64,000 nt of DNA from positions 41,359 to 105,358 of the forward strand of contig JBBKVP010000047.1 in assembly GCA_037968495.1 (NCBI GenBank). The letters run 5' to 3'. Position 1 is the stretch's first letter. Every line of letters begins with the position of its first letter. Positions 17,067-25,617 of the stretch are shown here, piece by piece. A program made the position numbers and the translations under genes. This DNA comes from Aestuarierythrobacter sp037968495. Its GTDB lineage: Bacteria; Pseudomonadota; Alphaproteobacteria; Sphingomonadales; Sphingomonadaceae. The notes beneath the pieces are model-generated. The model did not search any database. It was given only the letters and a program-made list of their open reading frames with translations, and had not been told where the DNA came from.

Positions 17067-17795
17067 TTACTTATTGGGCTGCCGGTCGTCCGGACTTAAA
17101 GATGCAAGCTCGGTTGCTTCGCCATGATGCACATGTGCAACAACGTTCTCGACGCTGTTCATAAACCTGACCGTGGTCACGCCGTGAATCAGGATCGATG
17201 CAAGAATGGCAAACACCACTACCGCCCACATAGTGTCGATGTCGCTGAACGTGCCGTGGTTCTGGGCGTAGGCTAGGTAATAGAGCGTATCGATCAGCGG
17301 ACGATACTGGCTGTACCATTCGAACTGGCCGGATATCTTGCTGACTGTAACGATCAGATAGGCGACCTGGCCAAACAGGCCGGGCACATCCAGCGTTGCT
17401 CCGTCGACAATTTCTATCCGTACGACGTCGCTGGCGGAAATCCTGCTAACCTGGCTGATCGTGCCATCGCTTTTGCCGGACAGCCGCTTGCCGTTGACGA
17501 GGACGTTGGATGATGCCTGACCAAGCCCGCGTGCGTCATCGTCGCTGCGAATATCGAAGCCGGGTATGCGTTGCAGCATGTCGAGCGCGCTGCGGGGTGC
17601 GAATTACGTGAAATAGGCTGGTTCGAAGAGCTGTGCATCGGGCGAGGCGAATGAGCCCGAGTTTGCGGCTTTCGCGACACTTTCGCTCTCGGTTGCGGCG
17701 GCAGTTGCGGCGTCTTGTGCCACTAGTTGGTTGGATGCCAGACAGATTGCGAGCGCGCCAAATGCCGTGCCCAGCTTGAACTCGAAATGCCTCAC
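17067..17795 (-). pseudogene. composite pseudogene: TonB-receptor N-terminus fused to Na+/H+ antiporter C-terminus
   Basis: Reading from GTG 17795 (GGGAGAGG upstream), the frame encodes a signal peptide and linker typical of sphingomonad TonB-dependent receptors. It is broken by TAA at 17604-17606 where relatives have an amino acid before FAPRSALDM. The same frame continues through a plug domain (LQRIPGFDI, VLVNGKRLSGKSDG, IEIVDGATLDVPG, SGQFEWYSQYRP). It then switches without a frame change to sequence like the C-terminus of a CPA1-type sodium/proton antiporter (LYYLAYAQNHG, WAVVVFAILASILIHGVTT). The receptor barrel and most of the antiporter are gone, so a large deletion joined two genes. 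Confidence 0.8.
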
Positions 17796-17883
17796 AAACC
17801 TCTCCCACAGTCCCGTGCGCTTGGTTGAGATGCGCAGCTAGGACCGGGAAGGCCTCAAACGATTACGCCTGTAGGCGTTAGTT

Positions 17884-19467
17884 CTAATCGACGAGTTGAA
17901 TAATTTGCAGGTTCGGCATCAGCAACTCGGCGGTGCGGGCCCGTTCATAGGCCGCACCAGCCTGCAAAACGGCGTGATCGTTCCACTTTGAACCCATGAT
18001 CGACAGGCCGATGGGAAGCCCCTCGATGTCGCCCATCGGGACGGTGAGGTGCGGATAGCCCGCAATGGCCGCGAGGCTGCCTGCACCAATGCTGCCGGGA
18101 TAATTATCGCCATAGATCAGGTCGATCGGCCAAGCGGGGCCGGTCGTGGGCGCGACGAGGAAGTCGACATTGTTGTCTGCTAGCAGCTTGTCGATGCCTT
18201 CTGCGCCAGCCAGTTTGAGCGAATTTACGCGCGCTGCTTCATATGCCGCGCGGTTGGTCGCTTCTTCGGCCATCAGGAATATTTCCTGCCCGAAAAAGCG
18301 CATTTCCTTTTCGGCATTTTCCTTATTGAATGCGATCACATCGGCGAGCGAGCGGACGGGAATGTCAGCCGGCGAACTGGCGAGATATTTGCCGAGATCT
18401 TCGCGCAATTCATACAGCAGCACGGCATATTCATCGCGGCCCATTTCGTCCGGGAAATCAAAGTCGATCTCGACGGTTTCCGCGCCAGCTGCACGCATAT
18501 CGGCGAGGGCTTGATCGAAAACAGCGGTCACGTCTGCTCGGTCGCCAGCTTGCTTGCGCATCACGCCGATACGCTTTCCGGCAAGCGACGCGCTGGCTAG
18601 CCCCGCGGTAAAGTCCGTCATACGCGCATCAGCCTCGGCAGTTGCTTCATCCATCGGATCACTACCGGCGATGGCATTGAGCAGCATGGCAGCATCCTTG
18701 ACCGAACGAGCCATCGGGCCAGCTGTGTCCTGACTATGGCTGATCGGCACAACATATGTCCGGCTGACCATGCCGACAGTGGGCTTGTGGCCGACAATTC
18801 CGTTTACGCTGGCAGGGCAGGTGACCGACCCGTCCGTTTCCGTACCAATGGCCGCCCAAGAAAGCCCCGCTGCGACAGCCGCGCCGCTGCCTGAGGACGA
18901 GCCGCAAGGATTACGGTCCAGGCCGTGCGGGTTCTTGGTCTGGCCGCCAACCGCGCTCCACCCGCTGGTGGAATTGGTCGAGCGGATGTTAGCCCATTCA
19001 CTGAGGTTGGTTTTGCCTGCAACGACTCCACCTGCGGTTCGTAACCTAGTAATGAGCGGTGCATCGCGGCCAGTGTTATTACCGGCAAGAGCGAGACTGC
19101 CCGCTGTTGTTGGAAATTCGCGCGTTTCGACATTGTCTTTCACCAAGACCGTCCGGCCGGCGAGGGGTCCATTCGACTTTGACGCTTCGCGTATGTCCCG
19201 CTGTATGGCCGTATTATAGGAAATGATGGCATTTACACCGTTAGGCCCGTCTTCTCGCTCGGCAATAAGTTTGCGCTCTCCATAGGCACGTGCCTCGGCC
19301 ACGCTTTGCATGGGCTCAAACTCGTACATTTCAGCCTTGGGGATATTTACAGTCGCGGTCGGTAGGCTCGTACCGGATTTCTCCGCCGGGTGGTCTTCAG
19401 CCTCTTGCGCCAATACCGGCATCGGAAGGGTAAGGAGGACGAGCGAAAGCAGGGAAGTTTTTTTCAT
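17884..19467 (-). CDS. secreted amidase (amidase signature family)
   Basis: The 527-residue product begins with a signal peptide (MKKTSLLSLVLLTLP..., cleavage near VLAQ). The amidase-signature core has the catalytic Lys in VLVKDN, the Gly/Ser-rich CGSSSGSGAAVAAG, and the Ser nucleophile region GTETDGSVTCPAS. The hydrolysed amide is not evident; periplasmic members of this group act on varied amides. The ATG at 19467 is chosen because it puts the signal peptide at the N-terminus; the frame is open to 19524. It is divergent from clpP. Confidence 0.88.
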   Translation of the reverse strand: MKKTSLLSLVLLTLPMPVLAQEAEDHPAEKSGTSLPTATVNIPKAEMYEFEPMQSVAEARAYGERKLIAEREDGPNGVNAIISYNTAIQRDIREASKSNGPLAGRTVLVKDNVETREFPTTAGSLALAGNNTGRDAPLITRLRTAGGVVAGKTNLSEWANIRSTNSTSGWSAVGGQTKNPHGLDRNPCGSSSGSGAAVAAGLSWAAIGTETDGSVTCPASVNGIVGHKPTVGMVSRTYVVPISHSQDTAGPMARSVKDAAMLLNAIAGSDPMDEATAEADARMTDFTAGLASASLAGKRIGVMRKQAGDRADVTAVFDQALADMRAAGAETVEIDFDFPDEMGRDEYAVLLYELREDLGKYLASSPADIPVRSLADVIAFNKENAEKEMRFFGQEIFLMAEEATNRAAYEAARVNSLKLAGAEGIDKLLADNNVDFLVAPTTGPAWPIDLIYGDNYPGSIGAGSLAAIAGYPHLTVPMGDIEGLPIGLSIMGSKWNDHAVLQAGAAYERARTAELLMPNLQIIQLVD

Positions 19468-19576
19468 GTTCCGCACTCTGCCGCGCGGATGAATTGCACG
19501 CAAGCGGTTAACGCCCTTGAACATCTATCCACTACGTCCGACATAGGTCTTCAACGCATTTCAATCGAGGATTTCC

Positions 19577-20302
19577 ATGATCAACTTGTTCGGCTCAGAC
19601 GGCCCAGAAGCATACGGCACCCAAGGCCAATTCACCACCGATCCTATCACCGGCGCGCTTGTGCCGATGGTCGTCGAACAAACTAGCCGCGGCGAACGCA
19701 GCTTCGACATTTTCAGCCGCCTGCTTCGCGAACGCATCGTTTTCATCACCGGTCAGGTGGAAGACGGCATGGCTTCGATCATAACGGCGCAGTTGCTGTT
19801 CCTCGAAAGCGAAAACCCTTCCAAGCCGATTTCGATGTATATCAACTCGCCCGGCGGCGTTGTGACCGCTGGCATGGCGATCCACGATACTATGCAATAT
19901 ATTAAACCGCGCGTTTCAACCGTTTGCATGGGTCAGGCCGCATCAATGGGCAGCTTCCTGCTCGCCGCTGGTGAGCCGGGCATGCGCGTCGCGCTGCCAA
20001 ATTCGCGGATCATGATCCACCAGCCATCGGGCGGTGCACGCGGTATGGCTTCGGATATTGAAATTCAGGCCCGCGAAATCCTCCGCATCAAGAAGAGCAT
20101 GAATGATCTCTATGTGAAGTATACGGGCAAGTCCCTGAAAGACATCGAAAAAGCGATGGACCGCGATACATTCCTCGAAGCGGACGAGGCTAAGAAGTTT
20201 GGTTTGGTCGATAAAGTATTCGAAACGCGTCCGGAAAACGAAGAATCGGACGACGGTGATAAGGGCGACGACGAAAAGGGTTCGGGCGGCGCGCCAGAGT
20301 AA
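19577..20302 (+). CDS. clpP: ATP-dependent Clp protease proteolytic subunit
   Basis: The 241-residue serine peptidase subunit has the nucleophile Ser in GQAASMGSFLL, the His in MIHQPSGG and the YINSPGG(V)V motif. It forms the tetradecameric chamber used with ClpX or ClpA. The last ~25 residues (ESDDGDKGDDEKGSGG) are an acidic extension beyond the usual ~205-residue ClpP. The gene lies upstream of clpX with a large hairpin in between. In alphaproteobacteria ClpXP degrades CtrA and other cell-cycle regulators, which fits the ChpT gene elsewhere in the window. Confidence 0.96.
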   Translation: MINLFGSDGPEAYGTQGQFTTDPITGALVPMVVEQTSRGERSFDIFSRLLRERIVFITGQVEDGMASIITAQLLFLESENPSKPISMYINSPGGVVTAGMAIHDTMQYIKPRVSTVCMGQAASMGSFLLAAGEPGMRVALPNSRIMIHQPSGGARGMASDIEIQAREILRIKKSMNDLYVKYTGKSLKDIEKAMDRDTFLEADEAKKFGLVDKVFETRPENEESDDGDKGDDEKGSGGAPE

Positions 20303-20309
20303 GGCTTTC

Positions 20310-20357
20310 GCCTGAATTTTCGGGGTGGTGCATTTTAGTAACCACCCCGCTTCAGGC
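20310..20357 (+). other. large clpP-clpX intergenic hairpin
   Basis: A two-part inverted repeat: GCCTGAA ... TTCAGGC outside and CGGGGTGGT ... ACCACCCCG inside, enclosing an 11-base AT-rich loop. There is no T run after it, so it is unlikely to be a strong terminator. It could stabilise the clpP 3' end or set the clpP:clpX ratio on a shared transcript. Confidence 0.6.
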
Positions 20358-20467
20358 AGTATCAATACGGTATGGCTTATATGCCAAACCGTTGATTAAT
20401 CACCGGGCTGGGTTACAGTCCGCGAATCCTCACGGGAAACGGGCTGGGGATTCGGGATATACGGGAT

Positions 20468-21736
20468 ATGACAAAGTTGAGCGGAACCGACTCTAAGAGC
20501 ACACTTTACTGCAGCTTCTGCGGCAAGTCTCAGCACGAGGTGAGGAAACTCATCGCCGGGCCAACCGTGTTCATCTGTGATGAATGCGTCGAGCTGTGCA
20601 ATGACATTATCCGCGAGGAAACCAAGGCTGGTATCGCTGGCAAGAAGGAAGGCGATGTACCTTCCCCGCGCGACATTTTCGCGACGCTCAACGATTATGT
20701 GATCGGCCAGGACCGCGCCAAGCGCGTCCTCTCCGTCGCGGTCCACAACCATTACAAACGCCTGAAGCACGCCGGTAAATCCGGTGATGTGGAACTGGCA
20801 AAGTCGAACATTCTGCTCGTTGGCCCGACCGGCTGCGGCAAGACGTTGCTGGCCCAAACGCTGGCGCGCACCTTCGATGTGCCGTTCACGATGGCTGACG
20901 CCACCACACTGACCGAAGCCGGTTACGTGGGCGAAGACGTCGAGAACATCATCCTTAAGCTGCTGCAGTCCTCCGACTACAATGTCGACAAGGCGCAGCA
21001 CGGCATCGTTTATATCGATGAAATCGACAAAATTACCCGCAAGGCGGAAAACCCTTCGATCACGCGCGATGTTTCGGGCGAGGGCGTTCAGCAGGCACTG
21101 CTCAAGCTGATGGAAGGCACGACCGCCTCTGTTCCGCCGCAGGGCGGCCGTAAGCACCCGCAGCAGGAATTCCTGCAGGTCGACACCACGAACATACTGT
21201 TCATCTGTGGCGGCGCCTTTGCGGGCCTCGAAAAGATCATCGCCGACCGCTTGCAGAAGCGCAGCATCGGTTTCGGCGCAAATGTTGCCGATCCGGACAA
21301 AAGCCGCATTGGCGATATGCTGGAAAAGAGCGAGCCGGAAGATCTGCTGAAGTTTGGCCTAATCCCTGAGTTCGTTGGCCGTTTGCCGGTAATCGCTACG
21401 TTGCGCGATCTCGACATTGATGCGCTGGTGGAAATCCTCAGCGAACCGAAGAACGCGCTGGCGAAACAGTATCAGAAGCTGTTCGAACTCGAAGATGTCG
21501 AACTAACCTTCACGGAAGATGCACTCCAAGCCATCGCCAAGAAGGCTATCGCCCGTAAGACCGGCGCGCGCGGATTGCGTTCAATCGTCGAAGGCATTCT
21601 GCTCGACACGATGTTCGACCTTCCCACGATGGAAGGCGTCACTGAAGTCGTCGTTGACAAGGATGTGGTCGAAGGCCGCAAGGAACCCGTCCGCGTGATG
21701 GAAACCAAGAAAAAGAAGAAAGACAAGGCTGCGTGA
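20468..21736 (+). CDS. clpX: ATP-dependent Clp protease ATP-binding subunit ClpX
   Basis: The 422-residue AAA+ unfoldase has an N-terminal four-Cys zinc domain (CSFCGKS and CDECVELC) for substrate and adaptor binding. It also has Walker A GPTGCGKT, pore loop GYVGED, Walker B IVYIDEID, the RKH loop in GGRKHPQQEF, and sensor/C-domain motifs (PEFVGRLP, KKAIARKTGARGLRS). Length and order are standard. It is probably co-transcribed with clpP at least in part, since no terminator separates them. Confidence 0.97.
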   Translation: MTKLSGTDSKSTLYCSFCGKSQHEVRKLIAGPTVFICDECVELCNDIIREETKAGIAGKKEGDVPSPRDIFATLNDYVIGQDRAKRVLSVAVHNHYKRLKHAGKSGDVELAKSNILLVGPTGCGKTLLAQTLARTFDVPFTMADATTLTEAGYVGEDVENIILKLLQSSDYNVDKAQHGIVYIDEIDKITRKAENPSITRDVSGEGVQQALLKLMEGTTASVPPQGGRKHPQQEFLQVDTTNILFICGGAFAGLEKIIADRLQKRSIGFGANVADPDKSRIGDMLEKSEPEDLLKFGLIPEFVGRLPVIATLRDLDIDALVEILSEPKNALAKQYQKLFELEDVELTFTEDALQAIAKKAIARKTGARGLRSIVEGILLDTMFDLPTMEGVTEVVVDKDVVEGRKEPVRVMETKKKKKDKAA

Positions 21737-21757
21737 AACGGCTGCGAGAGTAGTTCG

Positions 21758-22531
21758 TCAGTATAGTTTGCTGGTAGGCCCACCTTCAATCGGAATGGCT
21801 GCGCCGTTCACAAAGCTGGAAGAGCCTGACAATAGCCAGGCGACAACATCGGCCACTTCTTCACTCTCGCCTAGCCGGTTCATTGCGGAGGTTCGATTGA
21901 TAACCTTCGCCATCATTTCTGCTTCCGCTTCAACGTAAGGGTCAACCATTTCGGAATGGCAAAACCCAGGGCAAACAGCGTTCACGCGAAGGCCACTTTG
22001 AGCGTAATCGATTGCGGCAGATTTGGTGAGGCCAATCACTCCGTGTTTTGCAGCAGAGTACGGCGCATGACCAATTTCGCTGCCGATCAAGCCATACATC
22101 GATGAGTTGTTGACGATCGCCCCGCCACCGCTTTTCAAGATGGCAGGCACTTCTGCTTTCATGCAGCGCCATACCGAAGTCAGATTCATATCGATAACGG
22201 ACGACCAATCCTGCTCCAAGACATCTGCCGCGGCGGTAAATGGTGTGCCCGCAATTCCTGCATTGTTGAATGCGCAGTCCAGCCGCCCGAAATGCGCCAC
22301 CGTCTTCTCAACCATGGCATCGACCGCTTCTGAGTCCCTTACATCGGTCTGGACCGCAAAGGCTTCGCCCCCGGAGCCCTCGATTTCGTCGACAATCGCC
22401 TGACATTTGTCGAGTCGTCGCGCGGCCAGGGCAACTTTTGCACCGCTAGCGGCGAGCTTGCGAACCGTCGCTGCGCCTAGGCCGGAGCTTGCGCCAGTAA
22501 CCAAAATAACTTTATCTTTGAGATCGTGCAT
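21758..22531 (-). CDS. short-chain dehydrogenase/reductase (classical SDR)
   Basis: The 257-residue NAD(P)-dependent oxidoreductase shows the classical SDR motifs in order: TGASSGLG (cofactor loop), NNAGI, the catalytic Ser in NNSSMYG, YSAAKHG (Tyr and Lys of YxxxK), and a C-terminal SSFVNGAAIPIEGG. The substrate cannot be told from sequence. The ATG at 22531 has GGGGAAG upstream and is preferred over a start 33 bp earlier. It is convergent with clpX. Confidence 0.9.
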   Translation of the reverse strand: MHDLKDKVILVTGASSGLGAATVRKLAASGAKVALAARRLDKCQAIVDEIEGSGGEAFAVQTDVRDSEAVDAMVEKTVAHFGRLDCAFNNAGIAGTPFTAAADVLEQDWSSVIDMNLTSVWRCMKAEVPAILKSGGGAIVNNSSMYGLIGSEIGHAPYSAAKHGVIGLTKSAAIDYAQSGLRVNAVCPGFCHSEMVDPYVEAEAEMMAKVINRTSAMNRLGESEEVADVVAWLLSGSSSFVNGAAIPIEGGPTSKLY

Positions 22532-22613
22532 CGAACTTCCCCACCAATTCGGCTTTTGACCCATCGCAGACAGTAGAGCTCATTCGCCCAGCTGTCACGT
22601 TGTGGTCCCAACT

Positions 22614-22648
22614 GAAAAAACCCGCCCGGCATCTCTGCCGAACGGGTT
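22614..22648 (-). terminator. intrinsic terminator of the fasciclin gene
   Basis: AACCCG ... CGGGTT with an inner CGGCA/TGCCG stem. On the minus strand it is followed by a run of six Ts. It lies about 85 bp after the fasciclin stop codon and upstream of the SDR gene, so the fasciclin transcript ends here. Confidence 0.75.
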
Positions 22649-22731
22649 CTGTGCGCTCCCGTAAAGGGGAAGGCCGGGATCGCGTGAGCCGGCCTAAAGG
22701 CGAATAGCCCGGATCGATGTTAACTCCCAAG

Positions 22732-23292
22732 TCAGCCGGGCAGGAAAACGCCGTCGGTTACGTGAATCACGCCGTTCGATACGTTCACATCGGCCTGCGT
22801 CACGGCAGCCGTTCCGCCAGCGGAATCGGTGATCACAATCATGTCACCCGAAATGCGGGCGGTAAGCGTTGCGCCGGCAATGGTTGTGATTGTGGCCGAG
22901 CCATTGTTGTCTTGGATCAGCTGCGTCAGATCTGCTGCGCTGACATTCCCCTGCACCGCATGATACGTCAGGATTGTGGTCAGCGTGCCCTTGTTCTCCG
23001 GCTTCAGTAGTGTGCTGACTGTGCCTTCTGGCAGCTTTGCAAACGCCGTGTCGGTCGGCGCGAAGACTGTGAACGGGCCGGGGCTCGACAGCGTTTCGGC
23101 CAGATCAGCAGCAACGACCGCGGCGACCAGCGTATTGTGAACACCGGTTCCCTGAGCAGCGGTCACAATTGTGGGCGCTGCGGCAGCCTGTTTGTGGCCG
23201 TGATGGTCGGCAAAGGCGGGGGAGCCCATCAGCATTGCGCCGCTAGCAAGAGTGACAGCGGCGGCGAGGGAAAGAGCTTTAAAGTTAGGCAT
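22732..23292 (-). CDS. secreted fasciclin (FAS1)-domain protein
   Basis: The 186-residue protein has a signal peptide (about 1-28, cleavage near AFADHH), a His-rich start and one FAS1 domain. Motifs are FTVFAPTDTAFAKLP (H1), TLTTILTYHAVQG, and the C-terminal VNVSNGVIHVTDGVFLPG (H2-like). FAS1 proteins mediate adhesion or surface interactions. It lies just downstream of an anti-sigma/ECF-sigma pair, an association known from the mycobacterial SigK/RskA regulon, whose main targets are also fasciclin proteins. The ATG at 23292 has CAGGAG upstream. Confidence 0.93.
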   Translation of the reverse strand: MPNFKALSLAAAVTLASGAMLMGSPAFADHHGHKQAAAAPTIVTAAQGTGVHNTLVAAVVAADLAETLSSPGPFTVFAPTDTAFAKLPEGTVSTLLKPENKGTLTTILTYHAVQGNVSAADLTQLIQDNNGSATITTIAGATLTARISGDMIVITDSAGGTAAVTQADVNVSNGVIHVTDGVFLPG

Positions 23293-23335
23293 CGTAATCT
23301 CCTGGTTGAGCAAGCCCGTCCTGCTTGCATGGAGA

Positions 23336-23363
23336 GTAACGGAGCGACCGCTGCAGCGGATGC
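23336..23363 (-). promoter_or_regulatory. candidate ECF-sigma promoter of the fasciclin gene
   Basis: On the minus strand GCATCC, a 16-bp spacer and CGTTAC precede the fasciclin start by about 44 bp. This matches the general ECF promoter style (conserved -35, CGT-type -10). Recognition by the adjacent sigma factor is inference. No second copy was found upstream of the sigma gene itself. Confidence 0.4.
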
Positions 23364-23371
23364 AAAAAAGT

Positions 23372-24058
23372 CTAAATTTTTGCGAATTCGCCGGATGCGA
23401 CTACGGGACCAGCACTGGCGCCAGCGGGCGCGCCGCCTAATGGCTCGCGGGTCAGCACAAGGTCGGAACCATTGGCAATGGCACTGGCCAGCGTAGGTTC
23501 CAGCGTAACGCGGCGTTCGAAGCCGGGTTCGACCACGCCCAGCGAGCGGGTCTGTCCCGCCTCATCCACCAGCCATAATTCGTGATCATGCACGCCGTCA
23601 GCGGTCAGGCCGCTGGCCGATACCAGCAATTCGTCACGTTCAGGCAGGAAAGTTACGCCCACACGCAGCTGTGTGTCGCCAATCGGGATGGAAGCCACAA
23701 GCGGAGCATCTTGCGTCGGAGCTGGGCCTCCGATGGGGAACGCGAATAGTGCAAGGGCAACGGCAGCAGCGGCGGAAAGCCCGCTGGCAAGCTGCCAACT
23801 TCGTACGCGCTTGCGCAGGGTAACAACTTCGGCACCCTCGGATGGCTGGGCCATTGCGGCTTCTATGCGGTTCCACAGCTCAGGCCCTGGTTCGACATCA
23901 GGCAGTTCGTCCATAAGCGGGGCGAGCCGTTCTTCCCAACCCGCAACTTCGGCTGCAAAATCGGCGTCGCTTGCCATCAGCCCGCGCGCCTGCATCGCTT
24001 CCTCACCCGTGAGGAGGCCCAAAGCGTGTTCGGCGGCAAGGCGGCTGCGCTCATTCAT
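23372..24058 (-). CDS. RskA-like anti-sigma factor
   Basis: The 228-residue membrane protein has a cytoplasmic anti-sigma domain (about 1-75; AAEHALGLLTGEEA, then WEERLAPLMDELPDVEPGPELW in parts), one transmembrane helix (about 88-110) and an extracytoplasmic RskA-type domain (EPLGGAPAGASAGPVVASG at the end). It probably sequesters the ECF sigma factor encoded immediately upstream, with which it overlaps by 8 bp. Release would follow an envelope signal through regulated proteolysis; the signal is unknown. Confidence 0.88.
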   Translation of the reverse strand: MNERSRLAAEHALGLLTGEEAMQARGLMASDADFAAEVAGWEERLAPLMDELPDVEPGPELWNRIEAAMAQPSEGAEVVTLRKRVRSWQLASGLSAAAAVALALFAFPIGGPAPTQDAPLVASIPIGDTQLRVGVTFLPERDELLVSASGLTADGVHDHELWLVDEAGQTRSLGVVEPGFERRVTLEPTLASAIANGSDLVLTREPLGGAPAGASAGPVVASGEFAKI

Positions 24059-24641
24059 TGTCTGACCCTAAACACTTTCCAAGTGCAGCCAGACCCCGGC
24101 GGACCCAGCTTTTCATCGTTCCAAGCGGCACGCCCTGCGTTTCGGCGAGCTCCCTATATGTCGCGCCGTCAAAAAAGGCCGTGCGAATGGCGCTCTGCTG
24201 GCGTTTTTCCAACTTGCCGAGGCAGTGGTGGATGCGGGCATCGCGCTGTTTGTCCTCGGCCAAGCTATCGGCCAGCGGCGTATCGTCTTCCACTGCAGTT
24301 GCGGCATTTTCCGGTAAGCTGTCACGCACCCGCTTGCTGCTGCGGAGCCGGTCGATCGCGCGGTTGCGGGCGAGGGTTGCCAGCCAGCTAATCGGGCTCG
24401 CGCGCGCAGGATCATAGCGATCTGCCCGCTGCCAAAGGCCGAGATAGACATCCTGCAATGCATCCTCCGCTTCGCCCCTGTCATTCAAGATACGCAGGCA
24501 GATGCCAAAAAGCTTCGCCGAAGTGGCAGAATAAATGTCACCGAGGGAAGATCGGTCGCCCGAAGCCAGCCGCACCATATCCGCGCGCAACCTCTCGCGG
24601 GACGTGTTGGCAGCGGTTTCAGTCAGGGTGTCGGAGACCAT
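24051..24641 (-). CDS. ECF RNA polymerase sigma factor (SigK-like)
   Basis: The 196-residue sigma factor has region 2 (LFGICLRILNDRGEAEDALQDVYL in parts, WQRADRYDPARASPISWLATLARNRAIDRLR in parts) and region 4 (QQSAIRTAFFDGATYRELAE, then GVPLGTMKSWVRRGLAAL in parts). No region 1 or 3 is present, which defines ECF. The sigma / RskA-like anti-sigma / fasciclin gene order resembles the SigK group. The gene reads on from the CDF transporter gene with a 52-bp gap. Confidence 0.92.
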   Translation of the reverse strand: MVSDTLTETAANTSRERLRADMVRLASGDRSSLGDIYSATSAKLFGICLRILNDRGEAEDALQDVYLGLWQRADRYDPARASPISWLATLARNRAIDRLRSSKRVRDSLPENAATAVEDDTPLADSLAEDKQRDARIHHCLGKLEKRQQSAIRTAFFDGATYRELAETQGVPLGTMKSWVRRGLAALGKCLGSDNE

Positions 24642-24693
24642 ATTTGCGCATGGTTACATCCAGAATGGCGATCCGTCACCATGTCCGTTGCGC

Positions 24694-25614
24694 TTAAACC
24701 TTAGCCTCGTCCTCCAGCACGCAATCCTCACAATCCTGTTCGATCTGGATCGTCGCGTGGCCGATATTGTGGCTATGCTCCAGCTCATGCGCGACTTCAT
24801 GCAGAAATGCGTCGCCCGGATGGCCATCCGGCATCACAAGATGCGCGGTGAATGCGGTTTCGGTCGTGCTCATGGGCCAGATGTGGAGATCATGGACCCG
24901 GTCGACGCCCGGCAAGCTGGTCAGATAGGTGCGCACTGCACCTTCGTCGCAATTGTCCGGTACACCCAGGAGGCCCATCTTCAGACTTTCCTTTGCAAGC
25001 CCCCAAGTGCCCCAAGCGATCAATGCGACGATGACCAGGCTGGTGACCGGATCGATCCACAGCGCGCCTGTAAGCAGGATCATCGCGCCTGATATCACCA
25101 CGCCGAGCGATACCAGCGCATCGGCCGCCATATGCAGGAACGCGCCGCGGATATTGAGATCGTCCTTGCGGCCCTTCAGGAAAAGCAATGCGGTGACCGT
25201 GTTGATCACAATGCCGATGCCCGCGACGAGCATAACGGTGCCGCCCCCGACCGGTTGCGGATCGGCAAAGCGACGGATTGTTTCGACCAGAATGACGCCC
25301 AGCGCGATCATCAGTGTGGCGGCATTCGCCATTGCGGCGAGTATCGTCGAGCTCTTGAGGCCGTATGTGAAGCGCTCGCTGGGCTCGCGTTTGGCCAGGA
25401 TGCTCGCGCCCCATGCCAGCAGCAGGCTCAACACATCGGAGAGATTGTGCCCCGCGTCGGCAACGAGTGCCATTGATCCCGACAGAAAGCCGTAAGTCGC
25501 CTCCACCACAACAAAGATGACGTTGAGCGCAATGCCGATTGCAAAGGCTTTGCCGAAGTCCGCAGGAGCATGTGAATGCCTGTGATCATGAGAATGAGAG
25601 TGATGGCCGCCCAT
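24694..25614 (-). CDS. cation diffusion facilitator (Zn/Co/Cd-type) transporter
   Basis: The 306-residue inner-membrane antiporter exports divalent metal ions. It has a His-rich N-terminus (GGHHSHSHDHRHSHA), the metal-site motif HNLSD in TM2 (VADAGHNLSDVLS) and HMAADALVS in TM5, six helices, and a cytoplasmic C-terminal domain with HDLHIW. This is the DmeF/CzcD-like CDF layout. The gene begins 3 bp after the mtgA stop on the same strand, so the two are co-transcribed. Which metal is exported cannot be settled from sequence. Confidence 0.92.
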   Translation of the reverse strand: MGGHHSHSHDHRHSHAPADFGKAFAIGIALNVIFVVVEATYGFLSGSMALVADAGHNLSDVLSLLLAWGASILAKREPSERFTYGLKSSTILAAMANAATLMIALGVILVETIRRFADPQPVGGGTVMLVAGIGIVINTVTALLFLKGRKDDLNIRGAFLHMAADALVSLGVVISGAMILLTGALWIDPVTSLVIVALIAWGTWGLAKESLKMGLLGVPDNCDEGAVRTYLTSLPGVDRVHDLHIWPMSTTETAFTAHLVMPDGHPGDAFLHEVAHELEHSHNIGHATIQIEQDCEDCVLEDEAKV

Positions 25615-25617
25615 TAC

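Noticed and set aside
19516..19547. CTTGAA followed by CGACATAG upstream of clpP as an RpoH promoter
   Set aside because: The -10 does not match the CCATNT-type consensus and spacing is off; too weak to list.
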